A stretch of DNA of 64,000 nt. It comes from Pseudeuparius sepicola (Eukaryota > Arthropoda > Insecta > Coleoptera > Anthribidae). Position 1 is the stretch's first letter. Every line of letters begins with the position of its first letter. Position numbers and translations under genes: made by a program. This document shows, in pieces, positions 13,621-25,483 of this stretch. The stretch covers positions 17,960,501 through 18,024,500 of the forward strand of contig OY987301.1 in the NCBI GenBank assembly GCA_963920635.1, given 5' to 3'. The notes under the pieces were generated by a model that made no database searches, was not told the DNA's origin, and worked only from the letters and a program-made list of their open reading frames with translations.

Positions 13621-15585
13621 AAGATTTTTTTTCATTCTGGAAAAATAATTATGTCATTTAGACTTGAATTTCTGTGCAAAACATTCAAGGTTTATCGAAA
13701 ATTAGTTTTTATAATTATAAGCGGCTTTGTATCATTCTGTTTTGCAAGAAGTTTATACCTATATAGGCTCTCCCTCGACTCCCACTTCCATACTGAAAAA
13801 TACGATTTAGGCATTTATTTCTCTATAGCTGGATCCCGCTTTATAAAAATTACCTTTAAAATCTTCAAAGAATTTAAGTAATGCTACTACTAAATAATAC
13901 AAAAAAATTCGAAATTTTTGGATATCAAGGAACCTGCGTTCTTAACCTTATTATAGAGACGACAGCCATGCACTTTCTTAGCATTATGTTTTATATAATT
14001 AATGAAACTTATATGTTGTGTATATTCACACTCTTCTAAGATTCTCGTATACTCAAAAAGAAAATAATTGACAACTTGGTGATTTCAAAAAGGCATTGTG
14101 GTTTTGGACAGATTTTTATATCTAGAAAAGGTTTCCCATTTCCTTACCACTGACAATTTTCAGAGATTGGACAATAATCCTTTACGCAAGTTTATCTTCC
14201 CTCACAAATTTTAACAACCTCTCCGAAATTAAAAATTCTAATGATCTCATAGAAAAAAATTCGAACTTTAATATTCATCGATCTTCCTTTTCAGTGTCAG
14301 TGTCTTTTGACGTAAGTAATTTGTTTTCCAGCATACCTCCACAAGAGTGCATAAAATTTAGTGAGAGATTTACTTTTTGAAAACTCGAATCTTAATTGCC
14401 ATCACATACTTAATATTTATTCTCTTATATATTGACTTAGTAGTAAGTCAAAATTTCTTTCAATTTTCAACCAAGAACAAGAGAACACCATTTGTTTTTC
14501 AAAATTATTTTGCATTTCAGATAGGTAGAGGATATTTTCATTATATTTTCTGACTCACATAAGTACTGAATTGACTTATATTTTTGACTATTTTAATAAT
14601 ATCATTGATTACGAATTCCTTATTCAATGATAATATCCAACCTATATAAAATTTACTATGGAGTCAATTAATTTTCTTGACTGAACTATTACAAAGTCAT
14701 ATGATGTTTTGACCGTTTTGACTTCTTTGAGTTGGACACCATTTTCCAAATAGCGTCTAACAATCAGTTTCCTGTATGTTTTCAATACAATTTATTAAAT
14801 TTTTGAATAAAAAAATTACTTGCCAAAGACAATAAACGCAAAATTCTTTGGTACAATTTCTTCACACATAAAAGAGATTTTTAATAAATATAATTACACA
14901 ACTTGCTTTAATTCTTCTGAGCTGTGGCTCAGACAGGTATAGGAGCTTTTCCACCAGCTTTAGGGAACACCAACGAGATTATGACGAGTTCTTTGAAAAA
15001 AATTAAAATATTATTTAGTTTATCCGATTAAAAGTCCGTTTAGTAGTTACCCCCTTTTTCTTTTTTCCACAACCACACACTGAGATAAGACTATGTCTAG
15101 GAAAGTAAGTCCCCCATTTTTTTACCGGTTCTTTCCGATTTTACTGAGTTTGGTTATAATATAGCGTTATCTAAATTGTTTTAATTTTTTTCTAGTTTTG
15201 TCAGCTTACCAAAATGTTTTACTGCCGAAAATGCCCTAGGTGGGTTGAAACATATGTAAATTTTTTCCTTTGTAGAGCTGAGACTGTAAGTTATATCCTT
15301 CACGTCAGAAAACTGCTAGAAAATTTGAACAAAATACAACAATACAAAGCTTGAAGTCGCCTCTCATAGGAATGAGAGAATGCAATACTGTATATCGCTA
15401 CAGAGGTTCAAATTGATTTGTTTCTGGTGAAATTGGAGAAGTATGGGGGAACACTTTGTTTATCACTGTTTCGCACATACTATATTACTCTAACTTTATT
15501 GCACCAACTGTGGTTTTCGTGAGAGCGACAGCGAACAATATTCAAATAAATGAAGACCAAGCAGCGCGCAATACGAAAACGCGTG
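13621..15585. other. Gene-free AT-rich stretch
   Basis: No gene, RNA or element with clear ends was seen. Short ORFs (for example 13516-13881 plus) overlap the duplicated block and have no recognisable domain. Confidence 0.4.
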
Positions 15586-15880
15586 TAACGAACTTCCCAA
15601 TAACAACAAAACTTCCAACTGCCTCCCGCGGGCTCGGTGGCGAAGTTTTTCCGCGCTATTCCGCCAACTAAAGTTGTTGTAAAAGTGTAAGTTTATATAC
15701 TTTATGAGGGAAGTTAGTCGCGGCAACTCCCGAAAATTTTGCCCGAAACTTTCCGGCGACTGCGAAAGTTTCGTACGCGAGCTACGAACTTTTCGCTCCC
15801 CCGCCGCCCCCACCCGGACAGTCGCCCCCCCTTCTATTTGCCCGCCTCTGTTTTATTTCGGAAGTTTGCGCGGAGTTGTC
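15586..15880. repeat. Duplicated GC-rich block, family 2, copy c
   Basis: Third and more diverged copy. GGGAAGTTAGTCGCGGCAAC, CTCCCGAAAATTTTGCCCG, GAACTTTTCGCTCCCCCG and TCTATTTGCCCGCCTCTG align to copies a and b, with an extra CCGCC-rich insertion near 15800. Short ORFs on both strands follow the alignment, but codon-level changes do not favour synonymous sites. Confidence 0.7.
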
Positions 15881-18800
15881 CGCCGAAAGAAATTAAGGCG
15901 CCCTCCCGATAAATGATTGTTTATAGTTCAGCACTCGATCTTAGGAACTCCCGGGGTGCTACCAAATAAAAATATACACGGTGTCTTGTAATTTTGTATA
16001 CAGATTTCAGATTTGTATACAGTCCAGAAAATATAGTCTGGTGAAATCAAATAACTATAAGAGAGAAAGGTATACAGGTGTCTTTTGTCACTACTTCGAA
16101 ATCTAAAGCGGTTAAACCCTTTGCGGTGTGCGGACACTATTATTAGGTGAAAAGACTTAAAAATGGTTATTCTTAATCAACTTTGAAAAAATCAACCATT
16201 TCTGAGAAAACTGGAGTAAAACATTCAGAAAGGCGTTAATGCCTTGATAATTTTAGAAAACAACTTATGTGAAATGAAATAAAGGAAAGTTTTCATACGA
16301 AAGACAATGGAATGGATCGGAATCTAAACTGAAATAATTATTTGGCCAAATCATATAAAGTATGCCCGTGGAGTAGTGTCAGGTGTAAACGCCTTAAATG
16401 GCGTTTAATAAATTTGAGTTGGGTTTTGATGTTCTGCACTCTGCAGTAATAATTTTCGCATGTTCTTAAAAAATACCAATAGTATTTCCAACAAAGTGTA
16501 AAAATGCCAATATAATTTTCGCGATTGGTCGGTAGGCTATAAAACTTCAACCGATTTGGCAACAGGGACGTACTCGATCGCAAAAGTATAGTTATGCGGT
16601 TTTATCTTGTTGTTTTCAGCTATTTAGACACTGCCACAAATAATTTTATCGATGTTTTGAGCCATTTTAATTCAGCTAATAATTGTTTCCCGAAATATTT
16701 TGATGTAAACAATTATAAAACTAAAATTAAATAAAGGTCGTGCTTCAGTGCGGCCCTGGCTAATATCTCAAAGCACGTGCTCTTGTTTACGCCAGGCGTA
16801 AGAGTTGTTCGATTTTAGTATAGGTTTGAGACCGTCCTAAATAAGAATTCGTTACCGGTGTTTGTCTACAAAATCGCGAATAGTACCTACTTCCCGACTT
16901 TTCGGACTACATTTTAAGTCGTGGTGGGAGTCAAGATTTTTAAAATTTAACATTTATAATTTAACAAAAATAAAGATGTAGAAAATATACCTATAAATAA
17001 ACATATTATGGGGGTGCATACGTCTCAAGTGGAACACCCTATACATTTTCGAAGAAATTAAAAGGAAATGTTGCACAGAAAAGTTGCTTTCAATAAAAAG
17101 TTCAAAATTTTCGGACCAATCGGCATATTTTCATGTTCATATCTGGCATGTCTCCTGTAAAAGTTATGAAAACCCGTTTAATCCCAAAATTGATATTCTG
17201 TTGCATGAATAACAATTAATTGTCTATGTAACCATTTTTAAGGTCTTCTAAACTTTATTACTGTTATTTTTCTTTAAACTAATCCTAATAAAGGTACAGT
17301 CTCTATTAACGATTCCCAAAATTTAATACAATAACGTATTACCAGAGCTACCAATATTTGTTATTCAATTCATGGCCCATGGGTCATACGTCATACAGGA
17401 GGTATTTGAATTCAGAGGTCCACTGAATATCCCAAGACCGAAAACATTTCCCTAAAGTTTAAAACAAGCGCCCAATCGATTATGCGTGCGGTGATTGCGT
17501 TACAGCCCGGCTTGTCGATTAAACTTCGTTGTAATGACCCTCTCTGTGCGTTCATGTTGGTTGTCGCCCGGCCCGTCTCCAGGATATTAGTTCCCAACTA
17601 TCCGATAACGAATTTGTCGACGGAATTGGATCAGAGTGTAATAGCCGGTTTGCAACGCGGCACCGGGTTAACTTCGAAGCGCTAAAGGGGTGGCTAGGTG
17701 GTGAAGGCGTGAGAATTTTAAGAGACTCCATCGACGTTCAATCGATAGACATATCTGCGCACCCAGACAAAATATAATTAAACCAACAAGAACAAAAGGC
17801 CAGGTTATATAGATTCTCTTACGTCAAATCGCCCGCCGTCGATCTTTGCCACTTTACTATTTTCTGTATCAATGGGGAAAAGCTGCTCAATCGGACAACA
17901 AGGTATCAACACTTGCCAGTCGGTGTCAAAACTTGAACTGGTTTTGGCAGCATCTCCTAAGGCTTCCTTTCGTGTACTCTACAATATTAGATTGAACCAG
18001 ACTTCTGTTGCCATAGGCTATATTTTCTGTGATATAATGCATGACTACACTGCCATATTTTTGGTCTGGTTGTAGTTATGAGTTACCTCATATTTTTATA
18101 CACAATGGGATAATCTCATTTAAAAAAATAGAGTGGGTAGGCTCTGGAGGGGTGAGAGTGAACCTTCCAAAAGTGAAATACAATTCAGTGTCCCTCCCTA
18201 AACCAAAATCGAGGTGTGCGGTGTTTTAAAAAACTTCGCATGCGCTTAGTGTACAGTTTTAGCTGGGAGATTACGTATGATTAAGAATTTTCTCGCGAGT
18301 TCACGTTTATGCACGGTGCAAACCGGACAGGGAATAAAAGTGCTATTACCTCCTCAACAACTTCTGGATCTTCCCGTTCATCTCGCGAAAATGGAGCGTG
18401 CGAGGTCAACCAAAGGAAATTTTTATATTTTATGACATGGCATATTTTTGTGACCTTTATCCTTTCACTTAAGCGTATTAAGATAACTTCTCGAACCAAA
18501 ACTCAGAATCGACAATGACAATATGTCGATCTATCGCTTTATATTCTCAGATATATTTTACATACATAAATAGTATCTGAGCAGACATGTATGCTAAAAG
18601 TATCTTTAAAGCCACAAAAAGGGGGGGCTGGAAAACGGAATAAAACCTGGCATTATTGGCCCAACAAAACGTAATTTGCAACGAGACCAACTCGATCACA
18701 GTACGCTCTCCGGGTTGCGTTCAGAAATCTGTCACCCGCAAACGAGGCATCTGCCAAAGTCGGAAATTACATCCGCCCGCCCGCAAATCGACATGCTCGC

Positions 18801-18980
18801 ATGCGGTCGAACTGGCGCGCTAGGTGTGTGTGTATGTATGTGAATGGTGTCCTGTATGTACGCTTATTGATTCTGCAGCAGAGCGTCCGGCGGCCGGAGG
18901 AACCCTGCAATAATAGATGGCCGCATTCTGGGACCGGCAGCGGCGAGGGGAGTCCGAGGAGGAGGGGGCAGTAATTTGCA
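15881..18980. other. Gene-free stretch with GC-rich patches and a transposon end
   Basis: GC-richer patches lie at 17470-17700 and 18660-18960. At about 17025-17045 GGAACACCCTATACATTT resembles a transposon end. The stretch at 17865-17915 matches 6690-6745. A TG-rich short tandem run lies at 18823-18840. No protein or RNA gene was recognised. Confidence 0.4.
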
Positions 18981-18982
18981 GA

Positions 18983-19002
18983 GGGGGGGGGGGGGGGGGG
19001 GG
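18983..19002 (+). repeat. Homopolymer run of 20 G
   Basis: An uninterrupted G20 tract in a GC-rich non-coding context. Its length is likely unstable in sequencing and assembly, and it could form a G-quadruplex. Confidence 0.9.
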
Positions 19003-19086
19003 TAATCCCTGCGACGTCGGCCTGTCCGGGTGGGATTTCGCATTTCGCTGCACGCTTGATCTTTCGAGGGTTCGGTAAACAGAACG

Positions 19087-19170
19087 TTCGGGTCGATTAA
19101 AATGTTGTGTATGGATTCGGTCTTGGTATAGCGAGAGGTAGACTGGCCCTTTCGATCTGCTTAAGGATGA
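19087..19170. repeat. Short duplicated segment, copy 1 (pair with 20308-20390)
   Basis: GGGTCGATTAAAATGTTGTG followed by GGATTCGGTC, a GCGAGAGGTAGACTGGCCC motif and TTTCGATCTGCTTAAGG align with 20308-20390 (GGGTCGATTAAATTGTACGT, GAGTCGGTGAG, GATGAGTTGGCCC, TTTTGATCTGCTTAGG). It is non-coding and about 1.2 kb from its partner. Confidence 0.6.
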
Positions 19171-19420
19171 AGACCGATGTTTACTTTTCGCCTATCTGTG
19201 GACTGGTCCAATATTAATATAGGTGGGTTTCAAATTATGTATCTGTCTTCGATCGACCTTGGTTCGGTTCGGGGCTTGAGCGCATGCATACATGCCTCTA
19301 TAGAAAAACACTGCTGATAGCCCCGGGCAAAACGTAGATTCACGGTATTGCTCCCATACAAAATATACCTATCTAGACAAATAATTTTTCTCAAGAAATA
19401 AATCGTGGCATACATCAACT

Positions 19421-19650
19421 TGTTTACTGTTTGGTAAATTTGACGGTATTGCCACTTGTATACCTACGTCATAATAATAAAAATGATTGTACCCACTTAT
19501 TTTATACTAACAGCAGACTTTCGTAAAATATTGATTTTCCAAGAAGATCGCACTCTCCGGCAACGCCGCGGCCGCTGTGCAGTCAACAGTTCCATATGCT
19601 TCTATTTAGCTCAATGCACATTCGATGATGTTATACTGTTTCCTAGTAAG
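19421..19650. repeat. Duplicated non-coding block A, copy 1
   Basis: Aligned with 26068-26404. Shared landmarks in order: TTTACTGTTTGGTAAATTTG, AAAATATTGATTTTCC, GGCAACGCCGCGGCCGC, and GTCAACAGTTCCATATGCT leading to ATGCACATTC. Copy 2 carries about 100 bp extra AT-rich DNA between the first two landmarks. Confidence 0.65.
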
Positions 19651-20307
19651 TGCGAAATGAGTATAAACGTGTATTAGTGATCTAGTTACAGTTACCTATA
19701 TTTTGTCGGGAGTCTTGCATCTTAATAGCTTTATCTGTGTGATTTACTAATTATTGTCCTACACTCACTTGGATTAGTATGGCTTTCCGTATATAAAACA
19801 TATTTTTAGAAATGTCGCGATAAATTTCACAATTGCACCGTAATCAACACGATAACAGCCTCCACTTCCGTTGCGAAGGGTTAATATTTTGAAAAAGTTC
19901 TGCATCACGAGTTCGACCATTTAGCGCTCTATACTACCCGAATAAAAGCTTGAATATTTTCTTTCCAGTGCCACAAACGAGATGTTTGCTGGGTTGTCTG
20001 CAGTACTTCAATTTCCAGACACACCAGCAGTGTTTTCAGCAGATCTGCGACGACAGACTCAAATCTCCGCCAGTAACTTTGGACAAATTTAGCTATTAGA
20101 ATCACAACTGCCGTTTCGTTATGTGCTTACCACATTTCTAGTGAATTTGTGTAGCTGGAGCGCATATATTTACCTGTTTAAAAATGCTAGATAATAGACC
20201 CCTGTATGATGAACTCAAACACTTTTGCATCCTCTTCTAAATCTAAGGTAAGGACTAAGGATTTTTTCTTCACCCAGAATAACAACCAAAGTATTAATCG
20301 GGTTACA

Positions 20308-20390
20308 AGGGTCGATTAAATTGTACGTCTGGAGTCGGTGAGATAGATATGTTTTGGTGGCGAGGGATGAGTTGGCCCTTTTGATCTGCT
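20308..20390. repeat. Short duplicated segment, copy 2 (pair with 19087-19170)
   Basis: See the partner at 19087-19170. The two copies differ by substitutions and small indels and share no reading frame. Confidence 0.6.
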
Positions 20391-20821
20391 TAGGTTTAAT
20401 CCGTTAATTCGCGGTTTATATTAATGAGGGGCTTTGATCTTCAGGTTAAATATGCCGAGGGTAGGAGGGTGAGATATTTTAATTCGGGGCAGTTTATTTA
20501 TAAAAGCAAAAAGCGTCGATCAACATTTAATTCGCATTCGTGCGCCTATGGTAGCGGCTTTATAAATACTACACCCATTTTATTATTCCTCCCTTTTCCG
20601 GTCTTCAACTGCTTCTAATAAAGTAAACGACGCAGGTACGCTGCAATTTTAACTCAGTGTTTATTTTATACACACGATTCCAGCACGAAAGCGCTAAAAA
20701 ATATTAACTGTATATAGTTGGAGATAAACTTTTTAACATTTTAATAGGTAGGTATACTAACGAATTAGGGGAAAAACAATTCCCATATGTAACGTTACAA
20801 CTGTTTGCATGGAATAACAAT

Positions 20822-21724
20822 TATATAGGGTGTTTCTTAAATTGTGACTTTTTCTCTAACAACGTGTTAACTCCAAAAAAAAGTGAGTGCCATTTTTGAC
20901 AAAACTAAAAAATTACGGATATATAGAATTGAAAGTTAAAAACAATTACAATTAGATAGATGTTTGTAGTATTCCCGATATATATATATATTTAGGAGCA
21001 AAAAAGGTAGTTGTTTTTTATGCTAATATTGATTGTACCTTTCTTTCTTTTTGTATCAGTCTTGTTCGGGTTTTGGTAAAATAAAGACCTAAAAATACAA
21101 GCATTCTATTACTTCTCTCGCCCATGCCAAAGATATTATATTGGCGACGAGGATTTTGTAATTCACGCGAGTTGTGTTAAGTCGGTTTAAAATGAGGGAC
21201 ACTAACATGCCATATAGTGAGCATATTCAAGAATTCGTGCCATCCACTTCAGATTGGTCAATTTACAAACGTCGATTGCAGAATTATTTTACTGCCAATG
21301 AAATTAAGAACGATGACAGGAAAAGAGCGATTCTTCTTAGTTTATTAAACGAAGAAGCGTACAAACTCTTGTTTGACATGTGTTATCCAGTAGAACCCTA
21401 GAAGAAAACACATGCAGAGATTATCAATCTGATGGATACGTATTTCAAAGCCGAGGTATCGGTATTTGCCGACCGCGAAAAATTTTTCGAGGCGATAAAA
21501 ATTCCTAGTGAAACACCTAAGGAATGGGCAGCACGATTGCGAAATTTATTATATAAACCAAAGTTTTAATTTGTGTATTTCTTATCGGTGTTATTGAACA
21601 AATATAGTTTATAGTTGACTGCCTTATTTTTGAGTTTTGTCAAAAAAATGGTATTAAAAGAAAACGTTTGTTTTCCGAGTTCTACATGCTGTTAAAAAAG
21701 TCACAACTTAAACACGCTGAATAT
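20822..21724. mobile_element. Inverted-repeat element enclosing an LTR/gag fragment
   Basis: The left end TATAGGGTGTTTCTTAAATT and GTGACTTTTT are mirrored at the right by AAAAAAGTCACAACTTAAAC ACGCTGAATAT. A second inverted match inside is TTTTTGACAAAACTAAAAAA and its right-hand complement near 21635-21650. The interior (about 20990-21560) is not part of the inverted repeat. It reads as the end of a Gypsy-type LTR (AATAAAG at about 21080, then TTGGCGACGAGGATTTTG, a primer-binding-site-like block) followed by a gag fragment. It is either a retroelement insertion later trimmed, or a captured fragment. Confidence 0.6.
21192..21556 (+). pseudogene. Gag fragment of a Gypsy-type LTR retrotransposon
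   Basis: Gag is the structural polyprotein of LTR retrotransposons. The frame starts MRDTNMPYSEHIQEFVPSTS and keeps the family's core pattern: DWSIYKRRLQNYFTAN, then RKRAILLSLLNEEAYKLL, and after a stop ADREKFFEAIKIPSETPKEW and ARLRNLL. An in-frame TAG at 21399-21401 breaks it, and the reading frame ends abruptly at about 21556 where inverted-repeat DNA resumes. Zinc-finger, protease, reverse transcriptase and integrase regions are absent. It cannot be a working gene. The ATG at 21192 fits the usual start a few tens of bases after the primer-binding block at about 21142. Confidence 0.8.
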
Positions 21725-21885
21725 TTTTGTAGAATAAACTTGTAAAATTTTGTATAAGGGTTGGGCTAAGTTTCAATGCCTAGAAAACAATAAATTAACT
21801 ACAACTCCACTTTTCACCTGTCTAAACATAGTAGCTTCTGAATACAATGTTTGGCACGGCCCTTGTTAAGTGGTATCAGGTGTGG

Positions 21886-22050
21886 GGTTCATACAGTTTA
21901 TTAATAGCAATGCCTATAAAATCGATAATTTGAAGGCCAAACTGTTACCACAAAAAAGGGAGGTTGATTTTGAATTCTTCATATTTTTGTTAGAATTTAT
22001 TCGTTGGTTTCAACCTCATTTTATCACAATACTTTACTGAACGACTTCTT
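21886..22050. repeat. Duplicated non-coding block B, copy 1
   Basis: Aligned with 28028-28185: GTTCATACAGTTTATTAATA, ATAATTTGAAGG, CAAACTGTTACCACAAAAAA, and GGTTTCAACCTCATTTTATC. A TCAGGTGTGGGGT motif (21876-21888) abuts this copy and is absent from the other. Confidence 0.65.
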
Positions 22051-22182
22051 TTGAGAGCAAACGGGGTGAACTGAAAAAATGAAATATGCCAGGGAATCTA
22101 CTAAACTTCAATTATCTGCCTGCATGTTGTTTGATATAATATATGACCAGAGTAGCCCATTTCTGAGACTATCGCAATCTAG

Positions 22183-22620
22183 TTATCTCGGGCAAGCGGG
22201 CCGCGCCGATAAACAAGATGGAGGCGCCGCACCGTCTGTCCTGGCGTCCGCAGCCGCCCGCGATATCGGCCGTTTAACGACGGAGGATCCGGCCAGAGTC
22301 GGGATCAATCCTTCCCCGGCCGCCTTTGTTCTCCGCTCTCTCGCTACTTGGGCGCTCTCACTCTCTCTCTCTCTCCGGGACCGGCCGGGCGCGAGCGGCG
22401 GCGGCGGCAGCGGGGGTCCCGGCTCCAGACTCACCCGTCGCCGCCGCACCCGAGCTAACCCGTGAATATTTCATCTTTGGCCGAACCAGGACGCTCGGGA
22501 CGCAGCTGGCCCGCCCGCCTGCGGCAGACGGATTGAGAAGCTGCTGCAGTAATTTCTTGGGCGCATACGGAATGCTAATCCCGTGGACACTGTCGTGACA
22601 TTGCAGCCATTGCCAAACTG
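22183..22620. promoter_or_regulatory. CpG-rich block with CT/GAGA repeat, possible promoter
   Basis: A strongly GC- and CpG-rich stretch in AT-rich DNA. It holds CACTCTCTCTCTCTCTC at about 22360-22377, a pattern bound by GAGA-type factors on the opposite strand, and GGCGGCGGCGG near 22400. No TATA box or conserved exon was seen. Long ORFs on both strands (22079-22465 plus, 22183-22449 minus) follow from the composition. A promoter or non-coding first exon of a distant gene is the simplest reading, but this rests on composition only. Confidence 0.35.
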
Positions 22621-23462
22621 GGTCAAACACATTTCGCATTCACTTTGATGCAAGGAGATATATCGCGATACCGCAACAGGGTATTTGACAAAGTTTTCTT
22701 CTTAATGAAAATGTCTATGGAATAGAGAAGCCTTACAGCTATTTAAAATTGCATAAACACCTCTGACTTTACTGATTTGTAAACACAATATGTGGCAAAC
22801 ATGAATTGAAGTTGAAGTATGTCATGGGACAAATCAGCTACTGTCAATCCATACAATTGGTAATAATGTTTACTGTTATGTTATATTACTGTCATCTTTG
22901 TTACTGTAAGATAACGAATTACTCAAAGGGGGTTGGAGATCGGACATAAAATTTAGGCTGACCATGTTGCGAAACGTACCTTAATTCCAAGTCAGTGATG
23001 TCAGTGTTTTTAAATGGGAGTTAACAATAAAAAAATAATACGAAAAAAAAAATTGCAAAACGATTTTGGTATTAATCTTATCAAAAACTATAGCTTCAAG
23101 CTACTTTAAAAAAATGGTCAAGTGGACATTTTTGGAAAAAATGCATGGCATATACCGCAAACATAGCTGAACAACGTAATAAAAATAGTACTGGTACTAG
23201 AATTCCGGCATCTGAAGTATTATTGAAATTAAAATTTCTTCTTTTGTTGCTCATTGCTATCAGGTGTGGGGGGAAGCTGATATTCTAATATTTATCGCAA
23301 CAGTGCTGTGAGTAATGACTCGGCGAGACGTCACAATGTAGGTAAATAACAATGGACCAGCAACAACAGTAACAACACTACCGTTTTTTTTAATCGGCAC
23401 TAGTCTCAAAATCGTCATTAAAAACTCAGAAATCGGCACCAAATCAATTCAAAATAGTTATT
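22621..23462. other. Gene-free AT-rich stretch
   Basis: Contains one TCAGGTGTGGGG motif (23260-23271); otherwise nothing was recognised. Confidence 0.4.
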
Positions 23463-23584
23463 TATGTACCAAGGCACTGAAGTTCAACTTTTTATGACTC
23501 ATGTGGAGTTTAGTTGCTGAGGCCTCTGGCCGAGGCAAATAAACCACATGAGTCATAAAAAGAACTTCAGTGCCGAGGTACATA
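23463..23584. mobile_element. Small palindromic MITE / hairpin, 122 bp
   Basis: The left arm (TATGTACC, GGCACTGAAGTTC, TTTTTATGACTCATGTGG) is matched in reverse complement by the right arm up to GGTACATA at 23584. Each arm is about 43 bp and the loop about 35 bp. If transcribed it would make a stable hairpin of the size range cut by small-RNA machinery, but the arms are not those of any microRNA I recognise. Confidence 0.75.
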
Positions 23585-24302
23585 TTATATTTTTCTTGAA
23601 ATCGGAAAAAAAATGTTTTATTAGGCAAGAAAATGATAATAAGGGATCACCCGTCCACGAACCGACTACGCGCGGCGTTGCTTGACTTTACCGATCGCTC
23701 TACCTAGGACAAGTATAATGATGTACTGCACCTTCTGACAGAAAAACCAAACTGCTGCTTCTTGTGCAGCCCACACAACAAATCTATTGATTTTCAAATT
23801 TACTAAAATATGTATACTGAAGGATTGCGCTTCTATAGGAAACAATTTCTCAATGTGTACGAAAAGTTAAATGAGCCTTTATATCGGCCGGGTTTTGAAT
23901 ATTTGGTCACTTTTGACGGGCGATTTCTCCGCGTCTGACGTTTGATGTTTACATCTCGCTAAGGCCTACTTATTGAAACAATCGTACAATAATGGGCTAC
24001 ATTATTGTACGATTTCTGTGCTTTTAATGACGATTTTGGGACATTTTAATGCGGATTTAATGATAATGTTGATGACCACTAGTTTATTAGCTAAATCTAG
24101 CAAGACAAAAGACAACCCATAGAGATATGGAAAGTTCAGCAACGGCGGTCAGTCGTCTCATGGATGGGATAACTGAATCTGATAGATCAGTAGGATGGAT
24201 GATCAGGAGAGAATACCACTAATATTAAAAACTAAGAAGGGTCACTTGGTGGCGGCAATTTTATCATCATTCAAACATAATATATCGCCAGTTAGTTCAT
24301 AA
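23585..24302. other. Non-coding stretch with a 35-bp hairpin at 23980-24014
   Basis: A perfect 15-bp inverted repeat AATCGTACAATAATG with a 5-nt loop lies at 23980-24014. A GC-richer patch lies at about 23640-23710. No gene was recognised. Confidence 0.45.
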
Positions 24303-24567
24303 GCCCATCCAAAGTTGCAGACTAAACAATGTTGCGAAATAACTTTCCGCCCGTCGCTGAAGGATCAAATTCCGCCCCTCGCTCCCCTCTAACCGCCCGC
24401 TTCCGGGCTCGGACAATGCAAACTTGATGTTCAGTTATTAAAACAAACTGTTATACCCGTTCGCAACAACGAATTACTACGAACTAGATAGCATTAGTTC
24501 GGACGAAGTTCGGGTGCCCGCCGCCACTACATAAATTAACTACTGGCGAAACTTACCCGGAATATTA
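24303..24567. repeat. Duplicated GC-rich block C, copy 1
   Basis: Well conserved with 26577-26847 over about 265 bp: CCATCCAAAGTTGCAGACTA, CGCTTCCGGGCTCGGAC, ATGCAAACTTGATGTTCAG, TTATTAAAACAAACTGTTAT, CGTTCGCAACAACGAATTAC, GACGAAGTTCGGGTG. No shared ORF and no terminal repeats. This is the best-preserved of the duplicated blocks. Confidence 0.8.
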
Positions 24568-25483
24568 GTTATTTCGTCCGGGAGGCCGGGGCCGAAGTTC
24601 GTAACGACCGGGATACGAGCCCGTGAGGGAATTGCGAGAGTTGCGGGTGTTTTAAAGCTTTGCTTTGAAAGATTTTCGATTATCTGTTTTTAAGTGAAGT
24701 GGTTTGATATTTTAGGAGTAATAACAATAACCTATACATAACGTTGAACATAATATTTTGCCAGTTGTTTTTGCTCAAAAAATGATGGCAAATGACGTAC
24801 TCAAAAGCAATCACGTAATTTTAGTTATCTGTTAAATATGACATTTTTTTATTTACTTTCTGAAAAAAATTCTAAATTCAGAAAAATCTTTCTAGAAAAT
24901 ACTTTTATTTATTTTTTATTTTTCTAAGCCCATATTTCATTTAAATGAATTTTATTAAACCTACATAAAATCTTTCAATTTTAATACGTTTAAACTTATG
25001 CTTATTGGAATAGATGTACCTACGTAAAAATATTTTGTAAAAAGTGGTATCGCATGTTTTTATGCTATCTTTTGTTATGTAGTATTTGGTTTTCTTACTT
25101 CACGAAATATTGAATTAAAGCAAGTTTTTGGAGAGAACTATCGAAACCACTATCGAAAAAATAAAAGTATTTTCTAGAGGTCGGAAATACTTTTGAGCAC
25201 GTCAATAATTTGCCATTATTTTAAAGCAAAAACTGTAGGTATATTGCTTGTGCAGAAACATACCAACAAGTTTGCCTTTTAAGTTTCCTCACAAGTTTTA
25301 CTAAAAACAAATATAATTTATTTTTCATTTCGTTTAGAAAACACCAGCAAGAGAAAATGTCGAACTGTGACAACGATTTATTCTCGACCAAATTGTTTAT
25401 CGCTTGTTCACATTTATTAAGAAAAGTAATTCATAAGGTTCCTCCTTAATAAAAATATGATACATTAATTTGAAACACGCCAT
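24568..25483. other. Gene-free AT-rich stretch
   Basis: After a short GC-rich tail (to about 24650) the DNA is AT-rich with no recognisable feature. Confidence 0.45.

Noticed and set aside
22079..22465. 128-codon plus ORF, with overlapping 88-93-codon ORFs on the minus strand
   Set aside because: GC-rich CpG block with Ser/Ala/Arg-rich translations on both strands; long open frames are expected from low stop-codon frequency.
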